Assembly (NCBI RefSeq): GCF_003667345.1
Contig: NZ_RCWF01000008.1
Coordinates: 60,186-124,185 of the forward strand
Direction: 5' to 3'
Length of the DNA stretch: 64,000 nucleotides
From: Poseidonibacter antarcticus
Lineage (GTDB): Bacteria > Campylobacterota > Campylobacteria > Campylobacterales > Arcobacteraceae
How positions within the stretch are numbered: position 1 is the stretch's first letter; every line of letters begins with the position of its first letter. Under the pieces are notes generated by a model. It did not search any database, was not told the DNA's origin, and worked only from the letters and a program-made list of their open reading frames with translations. The position numbers were made by a program, and so were the translations under genes. Shown here one piece after another: positions 26,823 through 35,433 of the stretch.

Positions 26823-27443
26823 ATGATGATAAAAAATAGTATTAAATTCTTATTTATTACAACTATTAGTTCTTTGTTATTTATAGGATGTAGTAATCAT
26901 GAAGCTGCTTTAAAAATTCTTCCAAATGAAATTGCGCAAGCAAATGAATGTATAAGTACAAATAAAGAACTAGAAGCAGATTGTTATGATTTAATATCAT
27001 ACAAAAATTCAATTGCAATGCTTCGATCTGGAATAAATGCTTATACAAAAGGAAATTATAAAGAAGCTTTTCATAAATATACATTAGCTCAAAAAAAAGG
27101 TAATTTTTATGCTAATTCACTTTTAGCAGATCTTTATAATAAGGGGAATGGTGTTGCAAAAAATCAAGAAATAGCACTTGAACTTTTAAAAGATGTTGAC
27201 GACGTTGATGGTATTGCTGCATACAAACTATCATTTTATTATATAAACAAAAAAGATTATGATGAAGCTTTAGAACTATTAATTTTTGCTGGTAATAATA
27301 ATGTTAAAAAAGCACAATATGAATTATCTAAGATTTATAGAGATGGAACACTTGCAAAAGATGATCCAATAAAAGCTAAATCTTGGTATGAAAAATATGA
27401 AAATAAAAGCAATAGCTTAATTAGGAAAATCTATGGTATCTAA
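26823..27443 (+). CDS. Sel1-repeat lipoprotein (first of a tandem pair)
   Basis: 206 aa. A lipoprotein signal peptide ends in SSLLFIGCSN, with the lipobox Cys at residue 23. After ~55 residues come Sel1-like helical repeats: NSLLADLYNKGNGVAKNQEIALELLK, then shorter, degenerate units and YELSKIYRDGTLAKDDPIKAKSWYEK. Sel1 proteins are scaffolds for protein contacts, often in envelope or signalling systems. It overlaps the next gene by 11 nt, and that gene encodes a paralogue. Start ATG at 26823 (a second ATG follows immediately) is preceded by AGAAGGG. Confidence 0.85.
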   Translation: MMIKNSIKFLFITTISSLLFIGCSNHEAALKILPNEIAQANECISTNKELEADCYDLISYKNSIAMLRSGINAYTKGNYKEAFHKYTLAQKKGNFYANSLLADLYNKGNGVAKNQEIALELLKDVDDVDGIAAYKLSFYYINKKDYDEALELLIFAGNNNVKKAQYELSKIYRDGTLAKDDPIKAKSWYEKYENKSNSLIRKIYGI

Positions 27444-28071
27444 ATTAAATATATTAAAATCACTGTTTTTAGCTTCTGGAATAGCTATATCTTTTAATGG
27501 GTGTTTCTTTTCTTCACCAACTTTTACTATTGAAGAAGAGAATATTGGAGTACAAGAGTGTCATAAATTTGAAAAGAATGAGCAAAAAATAGAATGTTAT
27601 GATGATTTAAGTTCAGATAATTCTATGGCTTCATTAAAACTTGGTATTTTTTATGCTGATGCAAATGATTATGATAAAGCATATGATTATCTTAATTCTT
27701 CAAAAGAAATGGGTAACTATTATGCAAATTTACCTTTAGCTTATCTATATTTTAAAGGTAACGGAGTTGAAGAAGATTCTGAAAAATCATTAGAACTATT
27801 AAAAGAAGCTGCGCATAAAGATCCAAATGCTGCATTTCAGTTATCAAAATTTTATTTCAAAGGTATTGGAATAAAACAAGATACAAAGAAAGGATTAGAG
27901 TACTTAATCTCTGCTGCAAATAAAAATATGTTTGTCGCTCAAAAACAATTAGCAATGATTTACTCGAAAGGTTTTCATACTATTAAAAAAGATTTAGTAA
28001 AAGCAAAATATTGGCAAGAAAAAGCCAACAATAATAAAAAAGATAGCACATTTAATATATATAAACTGTAA
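27433..28071 (+). CDS. Sel1-repeat lipoprotein (second of a tandem pair)
   Basis: 212 aa, same architecture as the preceding gene. The lipobox is in AISFNGCFFS (Cys24). A conserved ECHKFEKNEQKIECYDDLSS segment with two cysteines mirrors ECISTNKELEADCYDL of its neighbour. Sel1 repeats follow: AYLYFKGNGVEEDSEKSLEL, FYFKGIGIKQDTKKGLEYL and MIYSKGFHTIKKDLVKAKYW. The repeats are better preserved than in the first copy. The shared order suggests a tandem duplication and outer-membrane or periplasmic scaffolding. The last codons lie in an AT hairpin that may act as terminator. Confidence 0.87.
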   Translation: MVSKLNILKSLFLASGIAISFNGCFFSSPTFTIEEENIGVQECHKFEKNEQKIECYDDLSSDNSMASLKLGIFYADANDYDKAYDYLNSSKEMGNYYANLPLAYLYFKGNGVEEDSEKSLELLKEAAHKDPNAAFQLSKFYFKGIGIKQDTKKGLEYLISAANKNMFVAQKQLAMIYSKGFHTIKKDLVKAKYWQEKANNNKKDSTFNIYKL

Positions 28072-28085
28072 AGTTTATATATATT
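28056..28085 (+). terminator. AT-rich hairpin at the end of the Sel1 pair
   Basis: ATATATAAAC and GTTTATATAT pair around the stop codon of the second Sel1 gene, followed by ATTTTAAAAG. It is a weak, A/T-dominated stem. It is the only hairpin between this gene and the convergent nfo. Confidence 0.35.
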
Positions 28086-28097
28086 TTAAAAGTAGAT

Positions 28098-28943
28098 TTA
28101 TTTTTCTACTAAATCATAAAGGGCTTGAATTTCTTCAGGCCAAATATCTTCATTTATAGTTTCTAATATAAGTGGAATATCGTCCATTCTATCATCATTC
28201 ATAATAAATTTAAAAGCATCCCAACCAATTTTACCCTCACCTAGGGAATCGTGTCTGTCAACTCTACTTCCTAAATCTGGTTTAGAATCATTTATATGCA
28301 TTCCCATTAGATATTCACGACCAATAATTGAGTCAAATTCACCCCATGTTTTATCATAAGCTTCTCGTGTTCTTATATCATACCCTGCTGTAAACATATG
28401 ACAGGTATCAATACAAACACCTATTCTACTTTTATCTTCAACTTTATCAATAATATATGCAAGATGTTCAAATTTATAACCTAAGTTAGATCCTTGACCT
28501 GCTGTATTTTCAATAACCAATTTTACATCATTTGTAGCATCAATTGCTCTGTTTAAAGAAACAGCAATATTATCTAAACATTCATCTTCTGTAATCTTTC
28601 TAAGATGAGAACCCGGATGAAAATTTAATTTATCCAATTTTAAAATCTCACAACGATTTATTTCATGAAGAAAACCATTTAAAGATTTTTCTCTATTTTC
28701 AACAATAGGATGACCTAAATTTATTAAATATGAATCATGAGGCAAAATATGTTTAGTTTGAACCCCTGATTTTTCTAATTCTATAAACCATTTATCTAGT
28801 ACTTTTGGCTCAAAATCTTTTGCAGCCCATTGTCTTTGATTTTTTACAAATAAAGCAAAGGCTTTTGCTCCAATTGCTTTTGCATTAATTGGTGCGTTAA
28901 AAACTCCACCACTAGCACTTACATGTGCTCCAACATATTTCAT
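28098..28943 (-). CDS. nfo: Endonuclease IV (AP endonuclease)
   Basis: 281-aa zinc-dependent AP endonuclease for base-excision repair. It starts [17 protein letters not shown], then has [54 protein letters not shown] and ILETIN. The three Zn ligand sets typical of the family (His, Glu, Asp, His) are all present. Length is normal. It is a single gene, convergent with the Sel1 pair and divergent from the NDH-2-like gene. Confidence 0.96.
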   Translation of the reverse strand: MKYVGAHVSASGGVFNAPINAKAIGAKAFALFVKNQRQWAAKDFEPKVLDKWFIELEKSGVQTKHILPHDSYLINLGHPIVENREKSLNGFLHEINRCEILKLDKLNFHPGSHLRKITEDECLDNIAVSLNRAIDATNDVKLVIENTAGQGSNLGYKFEHLAYIIDKVEDKSRIGVCIDTCHMFTAGYDIRTREAYDKTWGEFDSIIGREYLMGMHINDSKPDLGSRVDRHDSLGEGKIGWDAFKFIMNDDRMDDIPLILETINEDIWPEEIQALYDLVEK

Positions 28944-29174
28944 ATAATTTCCTATAATTTTAATTGTCTAATCTTACAATTTTTTCTCTTAGTATATCAG
29001 TAGCTATATAAGAGCTATAATTTTTTTGTATGATTAGCACCACAATACTTTATTTTCTCTAATTTTTTGTTACGTAATTACAAAGGTACTAATCAATTTT
29101 CTAATAAACCTCGTATTACTACCATAGAATGAGATATTATAGATAGAATAAGAATATAAAAAGGAAATGGATTT
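28944..29174. other. Divergent intergenic region (nfo / NDH-2-like gene)
   Basis: 231 bp between divergent starts. It holds A/T-rich promoter sequence, a TTACGTAA palindrome near 29070, and AAGGA before the oxidoreductase ATG. I see no tRNA, no ORF with a ribosome binding site and no clear regulator box. Confidence 0.5.
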
Positions 29175-30374
29175 ATGGAAAAAGTTGTAATAATTGGTGG
29201 TGGATATTCAGGAATATATGCATTACGAGAACTAGCAAAAAACAAAAATATACAAATTACATTAATAGATAAACACACATTTCATAACTTACAACCTGAA
29301 GTTTATGATTTAATTGCAAATAAATCAAATATTGCAGATGTTACTATTGATTTAACTACATTATGTATGGGTATAAATCATGATTATGTAGAATATAAAA
29401 ATTTAAAAGTTCGAAGAATAGATAAAGAAGCTCAAAAAATTTATACAGAAGAAAAAGAAATTGTTACTTATGATTATTTAGTAATGGCAGCAGGTACACG
29501 AACATTTTTCCCTCCACAAATACCAGGACTTAATAATGCACATGATATTAAAAAATTACATTGGGCAATGTTTTTTAAACAAAGCTTTGAAAATCAACTT
29601 TTCAAAAAAATTAGAGATGAAGCTAAACAATGTGAAGATACACATATTGTTGTAGTTGGAGCTGGTTTATCAGGAGTTGAAATTGCAGCAGAAATGGCTT
29701 ATAACTCAAAAATGTTCTTTAAAAGAGGAAACTTTTCTTGTGATAATTTAAAAATATCACTTGTAAGTAGCTCTGATACAATTCTTCCTGGATTAAGCCC
29801 TAAACTTATAAGTATGTCTCATCAAAGATTAAAATCTTTAGGAATTAATGTTATTACAAGTACAAAATTAACAGAATGTCATAAAGATCATTTAGAATTA
29901 TCAAATGGTGTAAAGATTTATCATTCATTTATTATCTTTACAGGAGGTATTGAAGCTTCTCCTATTACAACAGACTTAGATGTAGATAAAAACAGAAGAG
30001 GTCAGATTCTTGTAAATGAGTTCTTACAAGCAAATGGTCATGAAAATATCTTTGCAGTTGGTGATGTTGCAGAAATCAAAGACAAAAAAGGTGAGATTAT
30101 GCCACCTAATGTAACAGTAGCTAGAATTAGTGGTACTTGTGCAGGTAGAAATATATTAAACCATATTAAAAAGAAAAAACTTAAAGCTTGTGATCCAAAA
30201 CTTGAAGGTATTTTAATAGCACTTGGTGGTAAATATGCAGCAGGAAACCTATATGATTTGGTTCATGTACAAGGACGAATTGCATATGAAATCAAGAAGT
30301 ATGTATTTTCTTCATATAGAAAACCGCTACTTAAGCTTATTGAAGCAGGTTATAAAAAATTAAAAAGATTATAA
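29175..30374 (+). CDS. NDH-2-type NADH:quinone oxidoreductase-like flavoprotein
   Basis: 399-aa two-dinucleotide-binding flavoprotein. The FAD Rossmann motif is GGGYSG (8-13). The second nucleotide motif is GAGLSGVEIA (from 162). The C-terminal FAD contact is FAVGDVAEI. FTGGIE and LGGKYAAGN are like those in type II NADH dehydrogenases, which pass electrons from NADH to quinone without pumping. No transmembrane helix is obvious; a basic C-terminal helix (SSYRKPLLKLIEAGYKKLKRL) could bind the membrane. With complex I unable to take NADH, this would be a natural route for NADH oxidation. A sulfide:quinone or other flavin reductase is less likely. Confidence 0.82.
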   Translation: MEKVVIIGGGYSGIYALRELAKNKNIQITLIDKHTFHNLQPEVYDLIANKSNIADVTIDLTTLCMGINHDYVEYKNLKVRRIDKEAQKIYTEEKEIVTYDYLVMAAGTRTFFPPQIPGLNNAHDIKKLHWAMFFKQSFENQLFKKIRDEAKQCEDTHIVVVGAGLSGVEIAAEMAYNSKMFFKRGNFSCDNLKISLVSSSDTILPGLSPKLISMSHQRLKSLGINVITSTKLTECHKDHLELSNGVKIYHSFIIFTGGIEASPITTDLDVDKNRRGQILVNEFLQANGHENIFAVGDVAEIKDKKGEIMPPNVTVARISGTCAGRNILNHIKKKKLKACDPKLEGILIALGGKYAAGNLYDLVHVQGRIAYEIKKYVFSSYRKPLLKLIEAGYKKLKRL

Positions 30375-30470
30375 TCTAATAAAAGTTTTATAATAAATAT
30401 TCTTATCATTTTAATTAAAACTTATGTTTTTTTAGATATAAATTATTAATTAATTATATAAAGGATATTT

Positions 30471-31493
30471 ATGTCAAAAAAGATTATATTAATATTTACA
30501 ACAATATTTATGCTTATGTTTTTTATAACAACAGCTCAAGCACAAACGGGAAAAGTAACTGGTGGATTACAACATGAAATGCCAGATTGGTTCAAAGAAA
30601 GTTTTCTTGATTTAGCAGAAGATGTTGAAGAAGCAAAAGAAGCTAATAAACATGTAATGCTATTTATGTCTTTAGATTTTTGTCCTTATTGTACAAAGAT
30701 GCTAAAAGATAACTTTGTTCAAGGTAGTAAAAACCAGAAATATATAGAAAATAATTTTGATGTAATTGGTATCAATATCAAAGGTTCAAGAGAGCTTGTA
30801 ATTGATGAAAATACAACAATGACAGAAAAAGAATATGCAGATTTCTTAAAAGTTCAATACACACCAACTATAATTTTCTTAAATGATAAAAATAAAGTAC
30901 TTCTTCGATTAAATGGTTATAGATCACAACAAAACTTTAAACTTGTGCTTGATTTTGTAAAAAATAAAGAATACAAAAATATGAGTTTAACTCAATATTT
31001 AGATAAAGTTAAAAATAAAACTTTATATACTCTAAAAACAAATAAAATATTCAAAGATATAAAAGATCTTTCAACAATAAATACTAGCCTTGCTGTTATA
31101 TTTGAAGATGGTAGTTGTACTCAATGTAACTATTTACACAATACTACGTTAAAGAATAAAGATGTACAAAATGAATTATCTAAATTTACAGTTGTAAGAT
31201 ATGATGCCATGTCAAAAGAAAAAATAACAAGACCTGATGGTAAAATAACAACTCCATATGATTGGGCAAAAGAGATAAAGCTTGATTATAGACCTGGAAT
31301 TATTCTATTTGATAATAAAAAAGAACAAGCACGAATTGATGCACTTTTATATAGCTTTCATTTCAAAGAGTTGCTAAGATATGTAAATGGTGGATATTAT
31401 AAAAAATATAATACATTTTTAGACTATTTAAAACCAAGACAAAAAGAACTTTTAAATAAGGGTATAGATATTAATTTATCTGATAGTATTTAA
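30471..31493 (+). CDS. Exported two-domain thioredoxin-like protein (SoxW-like)
   Basis: 340 aa. A signal peptide (residues ~1-24, ends TTAQAQ) precedes a thioredoxin-like domain with the redox motif CPYC (C71-C74, in LDFCPYCTKML) and the cis-Pro segment QYTPTIIFL. A second thioredoxin-like domain has CTQC (C216-C219). It resembles SoxW-type periplasmic reductases. It probably reduces disulfides or thiosulfonates in the periplasm. Neighbouring genes do not include other Sox genes, so the partner is unknown. ATG has AAAGGA about 7 nt upstream. Confidence 0.78.
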   Translation: MSKKIILIFTTIFMLMFFITTAQAQTGKVTGGLQHEMPDWFKESFLDLAEDVEEAKEANKHVMLFMSLDFCPYCTKMLKDNFVQGSKNQKYIENNFDVIGINIKGSRELVIDENTTMTEKEYADFLKVQYTPTIIFLNDKNKVLLRLNGYRSQQNFKLVLDFVKNKEYKNMSLTQYLDKVKNKTLYTLKTNKIFKDIKDLSTINTSLAVIFEDGSCTQCNYLHNTTLKNKDVQNELSKFTVVRYDAMSKEKITRPDGKITTPYDWAKEIKLDYRPGIILFDNKKEQARIDALLYSFHFKELLRYVNGGYYKKYNTFLDYLKPRQKELLNKGIDINLSDSI

Positions 31494-31501
31494 TTACTTA
31501 A

Positions 31502-31539
31502 TTTGTATCTTGAAATAATTAATAACTTCAAGATACAAA
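31502..31539. terminator. Bidirectional terminator
   Basis: TTTGTATCTTGAA and TTCAAGATACAAA form a 13-bp perfect stem with a 12-nt loop between the thioredoxin-like gene and the convergent lipoprotein gene. It can end transcription of both. Confidence 0.7.
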
Positions 31540-31571
31540 ATACCACTTTCTTTATTCTAAAAAATTTATCT

Positions 31572-31955
31572 TTAATCTCTTTTTATTTTTATTAGAATCT
31601 TATTTTTATTATCTCTAAAAACAACTTCTTTTTGATTTCTTTCAAATAACTCTTTTATAAAATCATCTTCATAAGAGCTATTTAAATTTTCCTTATTAAA
31701 TGTTTTTAAATCTTGGCAGTGAAAAGTACTCTTACAAACTCTATCCTTATAGATTCTCATATCAAGGACTACTGTTCCTGCTGAAAATATTTGAACTTGT
31801 GTATAGTTTGTATATTTGTATATAAAACCTTTATCATAAAATTTCATTTTTGGTGTTTTGATTAAAATTGTCGCACTTGAACTTAAAGTTGGTTTTGCAT
31901 TAAAACATCCTACAAAAATAAAAATAGAAGTAAGCAATAATAATAAGTTTTTTAT
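31572..31955 (-). CDS. Small lipoprotein, probably starting at a non-canonical AUA codon
   Basis: The open frame reads TTG at 31937 as its first usual start codon, but that start has no ribosome binding site and gives a very short signal sequence. Eighteen bases upstream, ATA at 31955 is preceded by AAAGGA with a 6-nt spacer and yields IKNLLLLLTSIFIFVGC, a textbook lipoprotein signal (lipobox FVGC). An in-frame stop lies further upstream. I therefore place the start at ATA. The mature part (~110 aa) is rich in beta-like segments with two cysteines (in DRVCKSTFHCQD). I do not recognise the family. An ATG-to-ATA mutation or a sequencing error would also explain the pattern. Confidence 0.55.
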   Translation of the reverse strand: MKNLLLLLTSIFIFVGCFNAKPTLSSSATILIKTPKMKFYDKGFIYKYTNYTQVQIFSAGTVVLDMRIYKDRVCKSTFHCQDLKTFNKENLNSSYEDDFIKELFERNQKEVVFRDNKNKILIKIKRD

Positions 31956-32021
31956 AACTAATCCTTTGTTTTAAAATATTTTACTATAATATCTTTAAAA
32001 TTATAAAATCAAGGGTTATTT

Positions 32022-33095
32022 TTGTTAGTTCATATTTGTTGTGCAGTTGATAGTCACTATTTCTTAGAAAGAATACAAGAAGAGTTTCCAGAGGAAACAT
32101 TAGTAGGATTTTTTTATGATCCAAATATTCATCCATATAGTGAGTATCGTCTAAGATACCTAGATGTAGAATATTCATGTCAAAAATTAGGCATTGAACT
32201 TATTGAAGGTCCTTATAATCTAGAAGAATGGCTTAAAAAAGTAAAAGGAATGGAGCATCTACCTGAAAAAGGTGATAGATGTACAGTTTGTTATGATGAT
32301 AGACTTGATAATACAGTTAGTAAAGCGCTAGAATTAGGACATAATAAATTTACTACAACTCTTTTGATTTCTCCTAAAAAATCTCAAGAAAAACTTGATG
32401 TAATTGGACATAATTTAGAAAAACTACATGGAATAGAATTTATTTATAGAGATTATAAAGCAGGAAATGGTGCTGAAATTCAAGGTAAAAAAGTAAAAGA
32501 AAACCAACTTTATAGACAAAATTATTGTGGTTGTTTATTTGGATTATCAGCTCAAAGAGAAGCACAAGATAAGATTATGGATGAAATGTTTAATCCTATT
32601 TCAAATCAGATTTTGCCTGAATCTATTGAAGAGAGATTAGAACTTTATAAAAGAAGAAATACTCTTGAATCAAGTGGAGAAAAATACAAAATAGTTAAGC
32701 ATAGATTTTTAAATTATAGATTATTTAGCGCAACTGTAAAAGTAGCTAAAAAAATCGTAGCTTCATATATCTTGCCATATTCAATGATAAATAGAAATAA
32801 AACAAATGGAAGAATCGAATACGAAAAAGATGGAATAAATTATCTAAATAGAGACGAATTAAAAATTATAAGTATTGAAAAATTCAATTCTTTAGCAAAT
32901 ACAAACTATAAAAATGTAAAAGAGCTTATGTTCAATCCACCTCTTTTTGAAGAAGAATTAGAAGTTCGTTCAAAAATTGTAAAAAGTGCTTTTAACTTAA
33001 GTACGATAATAGTTTTAGATGAAATAATAGATGCAAAATATGAAATCTACTTAGATGCCCAAACTTATGATGATGTAAGAGAAGAAATTATATGA
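32022..33095 (+). CDS. queH: Epoxyqueuosine reductase QueH with C-terminal extension
   Basis: 357 aa. QueH reduces epoxyqueuosine in tRNA to queuosine, using an FeS cluster and a second metal. The motif HICCAVD (CC at 6-7, Asp at 10), RCTVCYDDRL and YCGCLFG match the QueH family and its expected metal ligands. Most QueH proteins are ~200-240 aa. Here ~150 extra residues follow the catalytic domain (from about 200). Their function is not evident. The start is TTG at 32022 with AAGGG 6 nt upstream. It overlaps lpxB by 4 nt (ATGA), so coupling to lipid A synthesis genes is likely at the transcript level. Confidence 0.88.
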   Translation: MLVHICCAVDSHYFLERIQEEFPEETLVGFFYDPNIHPYSEYRLRYLDVEYSCQKLGIELIEGPYNLEEWLKKVKGMEHLPEKGDRCTVCYDDRLDNTVSKALELGHNKFTTTLLISPKKSQEKLDVIGHNLEKLHGIEFIYRDYKAGNGAEIQGKKVKENQLYRQNYCGCLFGLSAQREAQDKIMDEMFNPISNQILPESIEERLELYKRRNTLESSGEKYKIVKHRFLNYRLFSATVKVAKKIVASYILPYSMINRNKTNGRIEYEKDGINYLNRDELKIISIEKFNSLANTNYKNVKELMFNPPLFEEELEVRSKIVKSAFNLSTIIVLDEIIDAKYEIYLDAQTYDDVREEII

Positions 33096-34135
33096 AACTT
33101 TTAGTATGTGCAATGGAAACATCATCAAATATCCATTTAAAAGAATTAAAAAAATATCTTGATGATGATATTGAGATGGTGGGAGTTTTTGACAAAGAGT
33201 TAGGGAAACCATTGTATGATTTAACAGCATTAGCAATTATGGGAATTGTAGATGCTTTAAAAAAACTAAGATTCTTTTTTAAATTAAGAGATGAATTAGT
33301 AACTTTAGCAAAAGATTGTGATAAAGTCTTATTAATGGATTCTTCAGGATTCAATCTTCCTCTTGCAAAAAAACTAAAACAAAGCTATCCAAATAAAGAA
33401 ATTATTTATTATATCTTGCCACAAGCTTGGGCTTGGAAACAAGGTCGTGTTAAAAAGTTAGAAGAATATTGCACAAAATTATGTTCAATTATTCCATTTG
33501 AGAGTTCAATTTATAATAATAAAGAAAAAATAACTTATGTTGGACATCCTCTACTTGATGAAATTCATAATTTCAAAGAAGAGCTAACACAAAGTGGCAA
33601 AATTGCTTTTATGCCAGGAAGTAGAAAAACAGAAATTAAAAATCATATGCCAATATTTAGAGAATTAGCAAAAAAAATCCCTAATAAAGAGCATATTTTA
33701 ATCATTCCTGAAAAATTTGATAAAGAATATATTGAGAAAACTTATGGAGATATTTCTGATTTTACTATTTCTACACAAGCTCATAAAACACTTCAAGAAG
33801 CTGAATATGGATTTATTTGTTCAGGAACTGCAACTTTAGAAGCTGCACTTATTGGAACACCATTTACACTTTCATATATTGCAAAAAAAATTGATTATTT
33901 TATTGGTTCAAGATTTGTAAAACTATCTCATGTAGGATTAGCAAATATTTTCTTTGAAAAAATGGGGAAAAAAGAAATCCACAAAGAATTTTTACAAGAA
34001 AATGTTACAGTAAAAAATCTTCTAAATGATTATAAAACTATGAATAAAAGATTATTTTTTCAAAACTCAAAAATATTAAGAGAATACTTACAAAATGGAA
34101 GTTCTAAAAATGTTGCGAGCATAATTCAAAACTAA
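33092..34135 (+). CDS. lpxB: Lipid-A-disaccharide synthase
   Basis: 347-aa glycosyltransferase (GT19) that joins UDP-2,3-diacylglucosamine and lipid X at the inner face of the inner membrane. Conserved parts are YYILPQAWAWKQGRVKKLEEY, FESSIYNNKEKITYVGHPLLDE, and MPGSRKTEI, followed by the acceptor site SGTATLEAALIGTPFTLSYI. Length is slightly below E. coli LpxB (382). The start overlaps queH by 4 nt. Confidence 0.95.
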   Translation: MKLLVCAMETSSNIHLKELKKYLDDDIEMVGVFDKELGKPLYDLTALAIMGIVDALKKLRFFFKLRDELVTLAKDCDKVLLMDSSGFNLPLAKKLKQSYPNKEIIYYILPQAWAWKQGRVKKLEEYCTKLCSIIPFESSIYNNKEKITYVGHPLLDEIHNFKEELTQSGKIAFMPGSRKTEIKNHMPIFRELAKKIPNKEHILIIPEKFDKEYIEKTYGDISDFTISTQAHKTLQEAEYGFICSGTATLEAALIGTPFTLSYIAKKIDYFIGSRFVKLSHVGLANIFFEKMGKKEIHKEFLQENVTVKNLLNDYKTMNKRLFFQNSKILREYLQNGSSKNVASIIQN

Positions 34136-34143
34136 TTTTTTTT

Positions 34144-34153
34144 TAGATACAAT
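34144..34153 (+). promoter_or_regulatory. Predicted -10 element of fabZ (TAGATACAAT)
   Basis: TAGATACAAT sits 31 nt before the fabZ ATG, in the 49-nt gap after lpxB. The same decamer occurs upstream of pyrG and its core upstream of mqnD. It marks a likely internal promoter of the lpx-clpX-mre block. Confidence 0.5.
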
Positions 34154-34184
34154 ATCTACCATTAATAAAAATTTAGGATGATAC

Positions 34185-34628
34185 ATGTTAGATATTATAC
34201 AAATTCAAGAAATTCTTCCTCATAGATATCCAATGTTACTTGTGGATAGAATCACAGATATAGATTTAAAAAAATCAATAAAAGGATTTAAAAATCTTTC
34301 TATTTCTGAACCAGCATTTCAAGGTCACTTCCCAGGCCATCCAATTTATCCTGGAGTATTAATCCTAGAAGGTATGGCTCAAGCTGGTGGGATTTTAGCT
34401 CTAAAGAGTTCAGATTTAACAGATGAAGAAATGAAAAATAAAGTAATTTACTTCATGAGTATTGATAAAGCAAAATTTAGAAATCCTGTTAAACCAGGAG
34501 ATAGATTAGATTATGAACTTGAAGTTATCAAGATAAAAAGTACTATTATGATGCTAAGTGGGAAAGCTTATGTTGATGGTAAATTAACAGCAGAAGCTGA
34601 ATTCAAAGCAATGATAGTGGATAAATAG
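34185..34628 (+). CDS. fabZ: 3-hydroxyacyl-ACP dehydratase
   Basis: 147-aa hot-dog-fold dehydratase of fatty-acid synthesis. [11 protein letters not shown] is at the N-terminus, and the catalytic segment [20 protein letters not shown] has the His and Glu. It draws on the hydroxyacyl-ACP pool also used by LpxA, the gene 8 nt downstream. This gene order is common in Gram-negatives. Confidence 0.97.
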   Translation: MLDIIQIQEILPHRYPMLLVDRITDIDLKKSIKGFKNLSISEPAFQGHFPGHPIYPGVLILEGMAQAGGILALKSSDLTDEEMKNKVIYFMSIDKAKFRNPVKPGDRLDYELEVIKIKSTIMMLSGKAYVDGKLTAEAEFKAMIVDK

Positions 34629-34636
34629 GCAATAAC

Positions 34637-35419
34637 ATGAATACTATTCATAAAACTGCAATAATTGAAGAAGGCGCAATCCTAGGTGATAATATCACTA
34701 TTGGTGCTTTTACAATTATCGGTAAAAATGTAAAAATTGATGATGGAACAACCGTAGATTCGCATACAGTAATAAATGGGAAAACTACAGTTGGAAAAAA
34801 TAATCATATTTTTTCACATGCAGCAATTGGAACAATACCTCAAGATTTAAAATTTGATGGTGAAGATGTAGAACTAATTATTGGAAATAACAATAAAATT
34901 AGAGAATTCACATTATTTAATCCAGGAACAATAGGTGGTGGGTCAATTACTAAAATTGGCGATAACAACTTATTTATGGGATATACACACGTAGCCCATG
35001 ATGTTCTTATTGGGGACAATTGTATTTTTGCAAATGGAGCTACTCTAGCAGGTCATGTTGAAATTGATGATTTTGTAGTAATTGGTGGATTAACACCAAT
35101 TCACCAATTTTGTAAAATTGGAAAACATGCAATGATAGGTGGAGCTTCCGCAGTTGCTCAAGATATTCCTCCTTATTGTTTAGTAGAAGGAAATAAAGCA
35201 GTCTTACGTGGTCTTAACTTAAATGGATTAAGAAGAAGATTTAAAGACAGATCAGACATCGATGCAATTAGAAGTGCATATAGAGCATTATTTGAATCAG
35301 GAAATCCTTTAGCTGATGTTGCAAAAGAATTACTTGAAACAAGTGAAAATGAACATGTTAAAGAATTAGCAAATTTTGTAATAAATACAAAACGTGGTAT
35401 TCCTTACAATAGAAAATAA
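34637..35419 (+). CDS. lpxA: UDP-N-acetylglucosamine acyltransferase
   Basis: 260-aa left-handed beta-helix enzyme that starts lipid A synthesis. Hexapeptide repeats run through residues ~1-190 ([26 protein letters not shown]). The catalytic His is in [12 protein letters not shown], and the [13 protein letters not shown] segment follows. The helical C-terminus closes with KRGIPYNRK. It is 14 nt upstream of clpX. Confidence 0.97.
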   Translation: MNTIHKTAIIEEGAILGDNITIGAFTIIGKNVKIDDGTTVDSHTVINGKTTVGKNNHIFSHAAIGTIPQDLKFDGEDVELIIGNNNKIREFTLFNPGTIGGGSITKIGDNNLFMGYTHVAHDVLIGDNCIFANGATLAGHVEIDDFVVIGGLTPIHQFCKIGKHAMIGGASAVAQDIPPYCLVEGNKAVLRGLNLNGLRRRFKDRSDIDAIRSAYRALFESGNPLADVAKELLETSENEHVKELANFVINTKRGIPYNRK

Positions 35420-35433
35420 AGAATAGGCAAAAA

